64,000 nt of DNA from Galeopsis tetrahit (taxonomy: Eukaryota > Streptophyta > Magnoliopsida > Lamiales > Lamiaceae), in assembly GCA_963675135.1 (NCBI GenBank), contig OY776129.1, forward strand, positions 11,356,201-11,420,200, in the 5' to 3' direction. The notes beneath the pieces were generated by a model. The model made no database searches. It was not told where the DNA came from and saw nothing but the letters and a program-made list of their open reading frames with translations. Both the position numbers and the translations under genes were made by a program. Below are positions 33,771 to 44,204 of this stretch, in pieces (within the stretch, counting starts at the first letter, position 1; each line of letters opens with the position of its first letter).

Positions 33771-36308
33771 ATGGAAGAAACTAACATTAATAAACTTCCA
33801 AAGTTCAAGGTTGCAGATTACGATTACTGGAAACTGAGGATGGAGGCCATATTCAGTTCAACCCATGATCTGATGATGTCTGTGATCAAAGAAGGTCCTA
33901 TTACTACCATTATACCCAACACAGCAACTCTGGAGCCTTCAAAAGCCATTGGTGTTCTCGTGCCAAAACCCAGGTTAGATTTAACTGCTGAAGAGATGAG
34001 GCAGAACAATCTAGACAGCTTGGCAAAGAATTACATTTTGCACACCCTTCCTAATGAGTATATTGGGAAAGTGGTTAAATGTAAATCAGCCAAAGAGATG
34101 TGGGATAAGTTAGTTATCATTTGTGAGGGAACTACTCTTATAAAAGAAAGCAAACTATCCACTGCTGTCCAGAAGTTCGAATCATTTAAAATCAAGACTG
34201 GTGAAACAATAGACCAGCTCGATACTCGCTTTACCAAGATTATGAATGATCTGGATGTTTTAGGCAAGACTTATACCAATAGGGAGATCAATTTACGTAT
34301 CCTTAAAGCCTTAGATGAACGGTGGAAAATGGTCACACTGATCATTAAAAACACTCAGGATATAGATAATTGGTCTGCTGAAACTACTTTCCAAACCCTT
34401 CAGGCACATGAGTTTGAAATGGATGAAGAAGATCCAATAGATAGTGGTGATAGGGTTAAGGAAATCTCCAAGAACATTGCACTTAAGGCATCTACCTCTA
34501 AGAAGCCTAGATCATCTGTGTCTAAGTCCTCAAGCATAAAAGATGAACTAGAGAGTACTGATCTTGATCTTAAGGATCAGTTGAACTTAATGATTAAGAG
34601 GTTTGATAAGCTTAACAAAAGGTATGGTAGATACAAAAGATTCTATAAGGACACTCAGAGCTCTAATAACAGGGACTCTTCTAGGACCAGAAGGGATCAC
34701 AAATCTTCTGAAAGGAGAGATGAGATCTCTAATGAGAAAAGAAGAGATAGGAACTCTGCTGATAGAAAGGATAGGAACTCTACTGATAGAAAGGACAGGA
34801 ACCGATATCATTCTCCTTCTAAACGTACTTCTAATGAACCTCTTTGCTATAACTGTGAAAAGCCAGGTCATTACATCCATGAATGTCCTGATCTGAGTGC
34901 TGAAGACAGAAGAGAAAGAAAAGCAAGGAGAGATCGCAAATATGCAAAGGGTAAGAGGGCAATGGTGGCTAACAATGAATCTGATACGGATTCAGATGAG
35001 TTGCCATCCTCCTCTTCTGATTACTCTTCCAGCAGTGAGAAAGAAGTCTTCATTGCAGATGATGGACTAGTCATGATGGCAAAAATAGATCAAGAGGTAT
35101 CATCTGTCACATCTTTTCAATCTTGTGATGAATCAGATTCTGATTCTGATTTATGTGACACTGCTGATAGTAGTGTAGGGAGTAGTCTTCACCATTCCAA
35201 TGGAATGAATGAAGAAGACCTCCTACCAGCTAACAAAGCATTCATAGAAATCAGTGATGAGAACATATCTTTAAGACAAGAAATCATGAGTCTTAAAGAA
35301 GCTCAAATGAAAGTGGATCCTAATCTAACTATTCTAAATGCACGACTATCAGAAGAGTTGTCCCAACTCAAAGATAAGTATGCATCTATGGACAAGATAT
35401 ATCAGGGTATGCTTCATACACAAGCTAAAGAGACAAATGAGTTCAATGACTTAAAGATTAAATGTGAAAAACTTGAAGAGCGCAATAGATTCTTAGAATC
35501 TGAAGTACTGAGCTTGGATCTAAAGCTATCTGATATGATTAACTCTTCTAAGATTAATCAAACATTGTCAGACAGATACAGAGCTTCTTATGACAAGAGA
35601 GGAATAGGTACTGATCTGCCTAGTCCCTCTACTTCAGGCATTAAGAACACTACTGGAGCCAGTTCAAGTTCTTTGCAATTAGATAAAGGAAAAGAACCTA
35701 TGACTTATGATGATGAACCAAAATCCAAAGTACAGTCTAAATACATTCCTCCTAATGCCAAGAATGGTAAACAGAAGAATGGATCTAGACCAGTACAGTC
35801 AAGACCATACCAGAAGAGTTATACTCCTCTGACCAGAGCTGAAAAGTCCTGGAATCAGAAGAGGCAGACTCAGAACAGTAGGTCAAGACAATCTCAGGCA
35901 AGTTGGAAACAGCCAAGACCTCCTTTCATAAGGCAGTCTCAGCTGTACTCAACTAAACCTAGGAAATTTGTGCCACATTATCATAACAAACCTGTTCTTT
36001 ATCCTCCACCTTTATCTTATGATATCATTGGAGAGGAAAGACCAAAACGCATCTATAAGCCGTATGGTCCACAGGCTTTCAAGCCATATGCAAACTATTA
36101 CAGACATACTGATCTTCCTGAAAAAGGGATAGAACCAAGGAAAGGCTATCTCAGAAAAATAGATCCTAAGTCTGCTGATAATTTGGATAAGGTCAATAAA
36201 GTACTGTTCTGTGATAAGCATGGTAGAAAACTTAAGAGGTCTCAATTATTCAAAACTTCAATGTTTATTTGGATACCTCTTACTACTAACCCCCAAGGAC
36301 CCCAATAA
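33771..36308 (+). CDS. gag: Copia 1 gag
   Basis: 845 residues from the ATG at 33771. The N-terminal UBN2/retrotransposon gag domain (about 1-230) starts with the LPKFKVADYDYWK box. A basic Arg/Asp/Ser-rich tract holds three near-identical 24-base repeats (34746-34803). The CCHC zinc knuckle C-x2-C-x4-H-x4-C is at residues 359-372. A Ser/Asp-rich acidic segment, a coiled-coil-like region (about 500-600) and a basic Gln/Pro/Tyr-rich tail follow. Ends at TAA 36306-36308. The size is much larger than the ~300 residues of ordinary copia gag and fits SIRE-type elements. Forms the particle that packages element RNA. Confidence 0.92.
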   Translation: MEETNINKLPKFKVADYDYWKLRMEAIFSSTHDLMMSVIKEGPITTIIPNTATLEPSKAIGVLVPKPRLDLTAEEMRQNNLDSLAKNYILHTLPNEYIGKVVKCKSAKEMWDKLVIICEGTTLIKESKLSTAVQKFESFKIKTGETIDQLDTRFTKIMNDLDVLGKTYTNREINLRILKALDERWKMVTLIIKNTQDIDNWSAETTFQTLQAHEFEMDEEDPIDSGDRVKEISKNIALKASTSKKPRSSVSKSSSIKDELESTDLDLKDQLNLMIKRFDKLNKRYGRYKRFYKDTQSSNNRDSSRTRRDHKSSERRDEISNEKRRDRNSADRKDRNSTDRKDRNRYHSPSKRTSNEPLCYNCEKPGHYIHECPDLSAEDRRERKARRDRKYAKGKRAMVANNESDTDSDELPSSSSDYSSSSEKEVFIADDGLVMMAKIDQEVSSVTSFQSCDESDSDSDLCDTADSSVGSSLHHSNGMNEEDLLPANKAFIEISDENISLRQEIMSLKEAQMKVDPNLTILNARLSEELSQLKDKYASMDKIYQGMLHTQAKETNEFNDLKIKCEKLEERNRFLESEVLSLDLKLSDMINSSKINQTLSDRYRASYDKRGIGTDLPSPSTSGIKNTTGASSSSLQLDKGKEPMTYDDEPKSKVQSKYIPPNAKNGKQKNGSRPVQSRPYQKSYTPLTRAEKSWNQKRQTQNSRSRQSQASWKQPRPPFIRQSQLYSTKPRKFVPHYHNKPVLYPPPLSYDIIGEERPKRIYKPYGPQAFKPYANYYRHTDLPEKGIEPRKGYLRKIDPKSADNLDKVNKVLFCDKHGRKLKRSQLFKTSMFIWIPLTTNPQGPQ

Positions 36309-36340
36309 AGAGAGGGTACCTAAATTATTAAGATCACTAT

Positions 36341-39300
36341 TTGCAGGGTCGACTGGATCTTTACAAGAAAGGTGGTTCAGTTGGAGAAACTTGGTACATA
36401 GACAGTGGGTGTTCTCACCACATGACTGGTACCAAGACTCTTCTTTCTGACTATCATGAGAAGGAAGGACCAAAAGTGATCTTTGGAGATAGTTCCATGG
36501 CAATCACAAAAGGATTTGGATACATCAAGAATGGAGATGTAGAGATTCAAGATGTCTCATATGTTGAAGGTCTGAAATATAATTTGTTATCTGTCTCTCA
36601 ATTTTGTGACAGGGGTTACAAGGTTTACTTCAAAAGCACCAAATGTGAAATCTGGGATAAAAGAACTCATACAATTCTACTAGTTGGAGTTAGACAGGGC
36701 AGTGTCTACATTGTAAATTGGAATAGCTGTCCTAGGGATGCTTGCCTTCTTTCTAAAAGTCCTAAAGAAATCAGTTGGCTATGGCACAGACGCTTATGCC
36801 ATCTGAACTTTAAGATTCTTAACAAGATTGCAAGAAACTACCTTGTTGAAGGTATCCCTAATGAAATCTATTTCAAGTCACAAGTGTGTGATGCTTGCCA
36901 AAAAGGTAAACAGGTAAAGGTTTCCTTTAAGTCAATTCCCACTCTTTCTACTTGTAGAGTCTTAGAACTCTTACACATGGATTTACATGGTCCAATAAAA
37001 CCCCCTACACTGAATGGTAGAAGGTACACTTTGGTTGTGGTAGATGATTATTCAAAGTACACTTGGACAATCTTCTTACACAAAAAGAGTGATACACAAA
37101 CCCAACTACCAGATCTGTTAAAGAGGTTGCAAGTAGAAAAAGGTCAGCCCATTGTCAAAATCAGGAGTGACAAGGGGACTGAATTTATAAACTGCTATAT
37201 TAAAGAATTTTGTTCTAAGTCTGGAATTCAGCATTTGACAAGTGCAGCTAGGACACCCCAACAAAATGGTGTAGCTGAGAGAAGAAACAGAACACTAAAA
37301 GAAGCATGCAGAACAATGCTTGCAGAATACAACACACCACAGAAGTTCTGGGCTGAGGCAATCAATACTGCCTGCCACACTCAGAACAGATGTGCATTCA
37401 ACAAAGTACATGGTAAAACTCCTTATGAGGTATGGAAAGGTAGAAAACCAAGAATTTCATATTTTCATATCTTTGGATGTAAGTGCTTTATTCATAACAA
37501 TGGAAAGAGCAAATTAAATGCTTTTGATGCCAAAGATGATCAAGGAATCTTCTTAGGATATTCCTCAACAAGCAAGGCATTTAGAGTTTTTAATTACTCT
37601 ACTCTATGTGTAGAAGAAACACCCCATGTTGTCTTTGATGAAGTTGTACAGGACTCTGCTGATCATCAGATCAGTAAGAAAGTTGATGATCTGACCATTC
37701 AAACTGATAAAGACACTGAAGAAACAGAAGTCTATGAATCTGTACAAGCTTACAATCCATTTCTGAATGTTCTAAACAAAGATGATGATGTAGAAAAGGT
37801 AAAAGACAATGGTAAGTCTTCTAGACCAATTGACATGCCTGATTTAGTTGACTGTTCTCCTGTGAATAAACCTGCTGAAAATAATGATATTGATACTGAT
37901 GATTCTGTTATACATGATGTGGATGGTGATAGTATTCCTGTTAAGACTAGAAAAACATGGAAATCTGCTCATTCTACTGATCTGATTATTGGTGAATCCC
38001 ATAAAGGTGTTAAGACCAGAAGACAACTGTTTGATTCTAAGCCTGAACCCAGTAACTCTCTATTCTGTTGGTGTTGCTTCTTATCTTCTATTGAACCTGC
38101 TAATGTGAAAGAAGCCTTATCTGACAGTAACTGGATTATTGCTATGCAAGAAGAATTGAATCAGTTTACTCGAAATGATGTATGGGAACTTGTAGAAAGA
38201 CCTACTGATCACAATGTGGTAGGTACAAAGTGGATTTTCAAAAATAAGAAAGATGAAAATGATCTTGTTGTGAGAAACAAAGCCAGATTAGTGGCTCAGG
38301 GCTACTCTCAAGCTGAGGGTATTGACTATGATGAAACATTTGCTCCTGTAGCTAGATTAGAAGCTATAAGATTGTTTCTTGCATATGCTGCTTATATGAA
38401 ATTCACTGTGTATCAAATGGATGTGAAAAGTGCATTTTTAAATGGTATACTTGTTGAAGAAGTTTATGTAGAACAACCTCCTGGATTTGAGGTAAATGGT
38501 AATCAAGTATACAGGTTGAAGAAAGCACTCTATGGTCTAAAACAAGCTCCAAGAGCCTGGTATGACACTCTTTCACTATTCTTAGTTGAAAATGGATTTA
38601 CTAAGGGCAAAGTGGATCGAACTTTGTTCAGAAGACAAGAAGGTACAAACATTTTATTAGTCCAAATCTATGTTGATGATATAATATTTGGATCTCCTAA
38701 TAAAAGCATGAGTGAGAGTTTTTCAAAACTTATGCAAAGCAAGTTTGAAATGTCAATGATGGGAGAAATGACTTATTTTCTTGGACTTCAAGTGAAACAA
38801 TCATCTGATGGTATCTTTATCAATCAAGCAAAATATACAAGAAATTTGTTAGATAAATTTGGTATCAAGACCTGTAAAATAGTTGGAGTACCAATGCTGC
38901 CAACATACAGAATGGATCCTGATGATCAAGGTAAGTCTGCTGACCAATCCTATTACCGAGCTTTAATTGGTTCTCTACTCTATTTAACTGCTAGTAGGCC
39001 AGACATTGCATTTGCAGTAGGTGTATGTGCTAGATTTCAGGCCAACCCCAAAGAAAGTCATGTGGAGACTGCTAAAAGGATATTGAAATATCTAAAGGGT
39101 ACCATTAATCGAGGTTTGTGGTATTCTGCAGATGATGATCTATCCCTAAGTGGTTATTCAGATTCTGACTTTGGTGGTTGCAGGATAAATAGAAAATCAA
39201 CTTCTGGTTCATGCCAATTCTTAGGTTCTAAGCTCATATCATGGTTTTCAAAGAAACAAACAAGTGTGGCAACATCTACCACTGAGGCAGAATATATGGC

Positions 39301-39625
39301 TGCAGGAAGTTGTTGTAGTCAGCTTCTTTGGCTAATGCAACAACTTAGAGACTACAACATTGTGGAATCCAATGTACCTATATTCTGTGACAGCAATAGT
39401 GCAATTGCCATCACTCAAAATCCCGTTTTACATACTAGGTGCAAGCATGTAGATGTTAGGCATCATTTTATTAGGGATCATGTTGAAAAGAAAAACATTA
39501 GAATGGAAAAGATCCATACTGATGTTCAGAGAGCTGACATTTTCACAAAACCTTTGGCTGAAACTAGATTTGGAGAGCTATGCATAAGTTTAGGATTGAT
39601 AGACATGGATCCTGCATGTAGATAG
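36341..39625 (+). CDS. pol: Copia 1 pol: protease, integrase, reverse transcriptase, RNase H
   Basis: 1094 residues with no internal stop. Protease DSGCS at 21-25; GAG-pre-integrase zinc site H149, H154, C183, C186; integrase DDE residues D214, D277, E313; RT about 610-860 with YVDD at 777-780; RNase H about 925-1085 ([19 protein letters not shown] segment). The frame is open from 36332 and has no obvious ATG; the listed start is a TTG. It lies in the -1 frame relative to gag, and the short stretch between (about 36285-36340) reads best in the third frame. Translation therefore needs frameshifting, or the junction has been damaged. Confidence 0.93.
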   Translation: MQGRLDLYKKGGSVGETWYIDSGCSHHMTGTKTLLSDYHEKEGPKVIFGDSSMAITKGFGYIKNGDVEIQDVSYVEGLKYNLLSVSQFCDRGYKVYFKSTKCEIWDKRTHTILLVGVRQGSVYIVNWNSCPRDACLLSKSPKEISWLWHRRLCHLNFKILNKIARNYLVEGIPNEIYFKSQVCDACQKGKQVKVSFKSIPTLSTCRVLELLHMDLHGPIKPPTLNGRRYTLVVVDDYSKYTWTIFLHKKSDTQTQLPDLLKRLQVEKGQPIVKIRSDKGTEFINCYIKEFCSKSGIQHLTSAARTPQQNGVAERRNRTLKEACRTMLAEYNTPQKFWAEAINTACHTQNRCAFNKVHGKTPYEVWKGRKPRISYFHIFGCKCFIHNNGKSKLNAFDAKDDQGIFLGYSSTSKAFRVFNYSTLCVEETPHVVFDEVVQDSADHQISKKVDDLTIQTDKDTEETEVYESVQAYNPFLNVLNKDDDVEKVKDNGKSSRPIDMPDLVDCSPVNKPAENNDIDTDDSVIHDVDGDSIPVKTRKTWKSAHSTDLIIGESHKGVKTRRQLFDSKPEPSNSLFCWCCFLSSIEPANVKEALSDSNWIIAMQEELNQFTRNDVWELVERPTDHNVVGTKWIFKNKKDENDLVVRNKARLVAQGYSQAEGIDYDETFAPVARLEAIRLFLAYAAYMKFTVYQMDVKSAFLNGILVEEVYVEQPPGFEVNGNQVYRLKKALYGLKQAPRAWYDTLSLFLVENGFTKGKVDRTLFRRQEGTNILLVQIYVDDIIFGSPNKSMSESFSKLMQSKFEMSMMGEMTYFLGLQVKQSSDGIFINQAKYTRNLLDKFGIKTCKIVGVPMLPTYRMDPDDQGKSADQSYYRALIGSLLYLTASRPDIAFAVGVCARFQANPKESHVETAKRILKYLKGTINRGLWYSADDDLSLSGYSDSDFGGCRINRKSTSGSCQFLGSKLISWFSKKQTSVATSTTEAEYMAAGSCCSQLLWLMQQLRDYNIVESNVPIFCDSNSAIAITQNPVLHTRCKHVDVRHHFIRDHVEKKNIRMEKIHTDVQRADIFTKPLAETRFGELCISLGLIDMDPACR

Positions 39626-40838
39626 GGCTATATACTAACATTTCAGGTACTGAGCTGATATCAAGATCTGTTCACCAAGATGGGTAATTCTGAAGAAAAG
39701 ACCATGTCAAGCCCTCTACATTCATCACAATCAGGTAAATAGGTTACTAAGGTGCCTAAATCCCGATGAGGAAGCTGGTAAAGCTGAGGGAATTGAGAAT
39801 ATACATTTAAGGGGGAATCTATGATTTCTGAAAAATCCTGTATGTTGACTCAGAGCACAAAGACACCTTAGAACAAAACCTTATATAGACCTATTTTAAT
39901 GATTCTTTACTATTCTGTACTATATTTCACCATCTATGCATGAACTAACACTTCTACCAAGGTGAAACAGGCACAGAAGAGGAGTTCTCCACTGAAGGGG
40001 GAACTGATCTGATTACAGATTAGATCTGTCTACAAATCTAATCTGATTAGAGCACAAATCTGTCTACAGACATGTTCTGACTATTGAATTGAGCGGTCTA
40101 CAGGACTGTTCTGATTACCAAATTAATTTGTCTACAGAACTATTCTGACTACAATATCATTCAATCTACAGAACTGATCTGATTACTGATTAAAACTGTC
40201 TACAGAGCTTATTTGATTAACAGGGAAATCTGTCTACAGAACATTTACAGTACTGATCTGAGATAGTACTGTGCTAATATCAAAGAGAGTGAAAATCAGA
40301 AAAGTTGGGAACTGGTCTGAGGATTACTGTGCTGACTCAACTACTGAGCTGATCTTCATAAGAGTACTCAGCTGAACCCAGATAAGTAAAATTCAATAAT
40401 GTAGTAATAAGAAATTGAAGTATAATGTGTTTGGAAAACAACTGTGCTGATATACATCAGAACAGTATTTTGCCTTAGAATTTTTCTAAGTCAAGATCTG
40501 TTCAAAATTAGATCATTTATAGAGAAGATTAATACACTCCTCTATTTCTAACCTAATTTAAAAGGTGTATTTATCATCACTAGTTGGCTCCAAATTGGAA
40601 TTGAGATGTTATGAATTTGGAACGTTTTTTATTTACACCTTTTCATTAACTCAATCCAAACCACACAACGTGGAAATCAAAATCAATCCAAGCCCTAGAT
40701 ATTGATTTGATTTTAGATTTACACGATCTCATTAACTTCTTCTTCTTCATTACTCAAGAATCTTTCTGAAAACTCTCTAAGCTCAAGCTTTCTCAAATAT
40801 CCTTACTCTTGCAAACTATTTTTCTCTATTTCTTTTCA
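39626..40838 (+). other. Spacer between pol and third ORF of copia 1
   Basis: Non-coding. Holds two polypurine-tract-like words, TTTAAGGGGGAAT at 39806-39818 and GAAGGGGGAACT at 39994-40005, then the degenerate repeat array at 40001-40260. Could carry the leader or splice acceptor for the downstream ORF; none is provable here. Confidence 0.6.
40001..40260 (+). repeat. Degenerate tandem array, CTGTCTACAGAACT-type units
   Basis: About seven units of 35-42 bp. Each carries TCTACAGAACTGTTCTGATTA or a variant. Many units contain CTGT..ACAG or CAGAACTGTTCTG-like inverted symmetry. Confidence 0.75.
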
Positions 40839-43800
40839 ATGGCAATTATTGATATTATTAACGAAGAAAATGAAGTAGCAGGAACTTTTGATTCATCCAG
40901 ATGCATGCGAGAGAAAGGAATCTTCGTCGAAAACTCCGTTTACTTCACCGGACGTCAGAAGGCAGAGAATCAAGCCATTCTCACCATGTGTGAAGAATGC
41001 GGGCTGCGAAAATACCTAGAATCATTTCCTGTGAAGGTTTACGAACCTGAGGCGATGGAATTCTTTCTTCAAGTACAGGGTGACTCGAACAGCATCCGTT
41101 CGATTGTTTCTGGCCATAGGGTTGTTATTTCTAGAGAAACCCTTGGTATCGCGTTCGATCTTCCAAACGGGCCAATAGACATTCTGAGCTATATGGCAGG
41201 GCAAGAGAAGGTTCGCGTGGGCAGATGGTTGAATGTTGACCCAGCGACCTTGTCCAATTTGAAGAAAGATATGCTTCCAGAAGGCATGCAGTTGTTGATG
41301 GATATAGCTGGAAAATGTTTGTTAGGGCAACATTTCAGTCAAGACGCTCTCACCTATCTCAAGATTCGCATTATGGCTGCAATCACTGATCGAGTCAATG
41401 GTGATTGGCAAGGATTTTTGCTTGGCAGATTGTTGGCTGAACGAGAGAAAGTGGTTTTTGATGAGGTCTCAAGAGAATTTTCCATTAAATCTATGATGGG
41501 TTTTGGAAGTAAAATGAGCATACTGTTACCTCAATTAGCTGAAAGGAAGATGGATTGGAGTCGTCCAAAAAGATTTCATCAGGGCAAATTCTTGTTCAAG
41601 AAGGAGTCCACTTTGTTTGAACAAAGCCAGAGGAATCAACCACAAGAATCTGGTGATTCTATGTTCCGTTCTGACAATGATGAGCCGGAGTCGAAAACGA
41701 AGGCTAGGTATGATCCTCCACGAGCTGGATTACGAAGAGGTCGTTCTGCCAGGGCCGTTTCTGAAAGGTCAGAAGAGTCCGTTGTAGCTGTGAAGGAGTC
41801 TTCTGTGGAAGAGGTAAGTTCTCCAAGCCTTATTCTTTCACATAAGAGAACTAAAGTTTCTGGTGTTCTTAGACCCAAAAGAGTCCTCCAGAACACTACC
41901 CCTTCTCCCTCAACCTCTCATTCTATCCAAGCCCAACCCCTTGAAGCTGAGCCTTCCTGTTCTGAGGAGTCAGTTCACTACTCTCCTATTCATCAGAACA
42001 CTCCTCCCTCAACCCCTCAGAACACTTCATTTCATTCCACTCCTCATTCTGATCCTCACCATTTTTCTACTCCCCATTATGTTCCTGAACCTGAATCTGA
42101 ACCCGTTCATGATCACTCTACTGAGCATGAACATATACCTTCTTCTGAACCAATTGAAATTACATCCTCCCCAGAAACTGAGTTTATCCAACCTGAATCA
42201 GTGTTTCTGATGGATTATCCTATTTGTGATAAAGAAGAGAGGATTCGATTTAAGTTGAGAAATGCTCTTCTCAAAAGCTTTCATGGTTTAGATGATAGCA
42301 CTAAGACCTTTGAGCAACTTCTAAGGATAGGTACTTGGGTGTATCTTAGAAGCATAGGTCTAGATCAATTGATGATAGTGGCTGAAGGTATGGGTGGTCT
42401 TTCTGTATTTCATGACTGGGAACAAGAACAGAAAGAAGCTGCAGATGTTAATTCTTATAATGAGCTATCAAGTTTGGAATCTGTTATTCAGTTGATTGAA
42501 AGAATAACTGGTTGTAAGTATTCCATGGTTAAGCCTGCTGATGTAGATGTTGATACTGATGTCAACATGGGTGCTGATGATGCTGAAGTTAAACTTTCTG
42601 ATGATCAAGCTGATGTTGAAGCTGATTATGAAGCTGATATGGAAGCTGATTATGAGGTTGATACAAATGCAACTGAGGTGTATGAAAACACAGTTGTAGC
42701 TGAAGAAACTGAAGTTTTAGAAGAACACTCTTTGGGTGCTGATGAGTTGGAGAGCACACCAATTAATGTTGATGAGAATACTGTGCTTGATGATGTTCAA
42801 GAGACAGTAAGAACAGTTCCTTCTGAAACAGCTCAAGATAACTCTAGCTTTGAATTGTTGAAAAAGCACAATGAAGAGTTACAAAGTAAGTTGGATGAAA
42901 CTTTGAAGAGGTTTCAACAAGCTACTGAACAGCTGGAAAGATTGACTACTACCAATTCATATGAGCAAGTGTTGGAACACACAATGTCTAAAATCTATGA
43001 TCTGCATAGATTACAAGAAAAGTCACTTTCTACTGAGCTGCAAAAGAAAGTAGAATTTCTTTTATCACCCTTGAAAGATTGGCAGGATGAAGCCAAAAAG
43101 GGGGAAGTAAAAGTAATGAAAGTTCTGGAACAAACTCAGACACAACAAGCACAATTGGTTGTGAGTCAAGATGAGTTGAAAGAAAGCATTGATGATTTGA
43201 AAGAAGAAATTATCAGTCTGAAACTAAAATTGGAAAATCCTGATTCTGTTACTCAGAAACATGTTGCTGAATCTTCTTCTGGAAAAAGGAAAAGGAAATT
43301 GGTTATTGATGATGAAGAAGAGGCTGAACAGATTGGTAGGAATACCAGATCTAAAAGTAAGTTGAAGCATGTTGTTACTGATAGTAGGCCAAGTGATGTA
43401 CAAATGGCTGAAGCTATTGAGAAGCATAATCTGATGCTTGCTCAAAAGAAAATTGAATTAGCTGAGAAAAGATCTGCTGAACAGATTAGAAAACAAAAGA
43501 TGAAAGATGCAGAAGCTTCAAGAAAGAAATTTGATAATCGAGTTGCTGCATTGAAAAAGAAAATGAAGTCTAAATCTGTTGGAACTATTCTGGATGAACA
43601 ATTCATGGAATTTGTTGTGGATCCGGAAGATATGGAGTTCTGGAATAATTTGAAAAAGAAATGGCAGATTGCTAATTTTATTGTGAAGAAATTTGGTGAC
43701 CATTCAAGCAAAGAAGATGAATATTCTGATTTTGATACATTCATGATGAATATCGCAAGAAATTTTTGGGAACATATTCTGTTGTTAGCTGCTGGTGCAG

Positions 43801-43991
43801 GAATACAGATCTTATGTCCTGAAGAACCAGTTTGGGAACCTCCAAGACTTGAAAATGGTGAACCAGATTACTCAGAGATCAGAAACTTAATCTCACAGAT
43901 CATTAAAGATGAAGGAATTACTGATCCTAATCACATGATGGATATCAAGAATAGGATGTACTTAGCATTCAGAATTTCAAATGAAGATTGA
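40839..43991 (+). CDS. Copia 1 third ORF (plant transposon-protein type, function unknown)
   Basis: 1050 residues from ATG 40839; an in-frame TTG ten codons upstream is the alternative. Function unknown. The N-terminal ~230 residues have the layout of the putative plant transposon protein domain seen in many plant elements (F..F..G.. then V.GH.VVISRE.L.IAFDLPNGPIDI). Pro/Ser/His-rich middle (about 340-450), a long acidic Ala/Asp/Val repeat region (about 570-660), predicted coiled coils (about 680-800), a basic GKRKRK nuclear-signal-like patch near 820, a second Lys-rich helical region, and a conserved-looking C-terminus. No N-terminal signal peptide and no clear membrane segment, so it does not look like an envelope protein. 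The second copia element has a broken counterpart at 52141-54101. Fully open over 3.15 kb. Confidence 0.85.
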   Translation: MAIIDIINEENEVAGTFDSSRCMREKGIFVENSVYFTGRQKAENQAILTMCEECGLRKYLESFPVKVYEPEAMEFFLQVQGDSNSIRSIVSGHRVVISRETLGIAFDLPNGPIDILSYMAGQEKVRVGRWLNVDPATLSNLKKDMLPEGMQLLMDIAGKCLLGQHFSQDALTYLKIRIMAAITDRVNGDWQGFLLGRLLAEREKVVFDEVSREFSIKSMMGFGSKMSILLPQLAERKMDWSRPKRFHQGKFLFKKESTLFEQSQRNQPQESGDSMFRSDNDEPESKTKARYDPPRAGLRRGRSARAVSERSEESVVAVKESSVEEVSSPSLILSHKRTKVSGVLRPKRVLQNTTPSPSTSHSIQAQPLEAEPSCSEESVHYSPIHQNTPPSTPQNTSFHSTPHSDPHHFSTPHYVPEPESEPVHDHSTEHEHIPSSEPIEITSSPETEFIQPESVFLMDYPICDKEERIRFKLRNALLKSFHGLDDSTKTFEQLLRIGTWVYLRSIGLDQLMIVAEGMGGLSVFHDWEQEQKEAADVNSYNELSSLESVIQLIERITGCKYSMVKPADVDVDTDVNMGADDAEVKLSDDQADVEADYEADMEADYEVDTNATEVYENTVVAEETEVLEEHSLGADELESTPINVDENTVLDDVQETVRTVPSETAQDNSSFELLKKHNEELQSKLDETLKRFQQATEQLERLTTTNSYEQVLEHTMSKIYDLHRLQEKSLSTELQKKVEFLLSPLKDWQDEAKKGEVKVMKVLEQTQTQQAQLVVSQDELKESIDDLKEEIISLKLKLENPDSVTQKHVAESSSGKRKRKLVIDDEEEAEQIGRNTRSKSKLKHVVTDSRPSDVQMAEAIEKHNLMLAQKKIELAEKRSAEQIRKQKMKDAEASRKKFDNRVAALKKKMKSKSVGTILDEQFMEFVVDPEDMEFWNNLKKKWQIANFIVKKFGDHSSKEDEYSDFDTFMMNIARNFWEHILLLAAGAGIQILCPEEPVWEPPRLENGEPDYSEIRNLISQIIKDEGITDPNHMMDIKNRMYLAFRISNED

Positions 43992-44190
43992 AGATGAAGG
44001 ACTATGCTGAAGAAGATAACATTTCTAAACCTTATCTTTATTTCTATTTGATATTTCTGTGACTATGTGAAGTATGTGTAATATCTGATCTTATTTTGAA
44101 TCCTAATCTGATTTTGAATTGATGAATTATATGATTTACTATATATCTTAACTACTGATCTAAAAATGTTTAAGTAGTTTTGGCTTCATC
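43992..44190 (+). other. 3' untranslated region of copia 1
   Basis: AT-rich DNA between the third ORF stop and the polypurine tract. Confidence 0.6.
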
Positions 44191-44204
44191 AAAAAGGGGG
44201 AAAT
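44191..44204 (+). promoter_or_regulatory. Polypurine tract of copia 1
   Basis: AAAAAGGGGGAAAT abutting the 3' LTR start TGTTGGG; primes plus-strand synthesis. Confidence 0.88.

Noticed and set aside
40839..43991. Envelope gene
   Set aside because: No signal peptide, membrane segment or glycoprotein-like Cys pattern visible.
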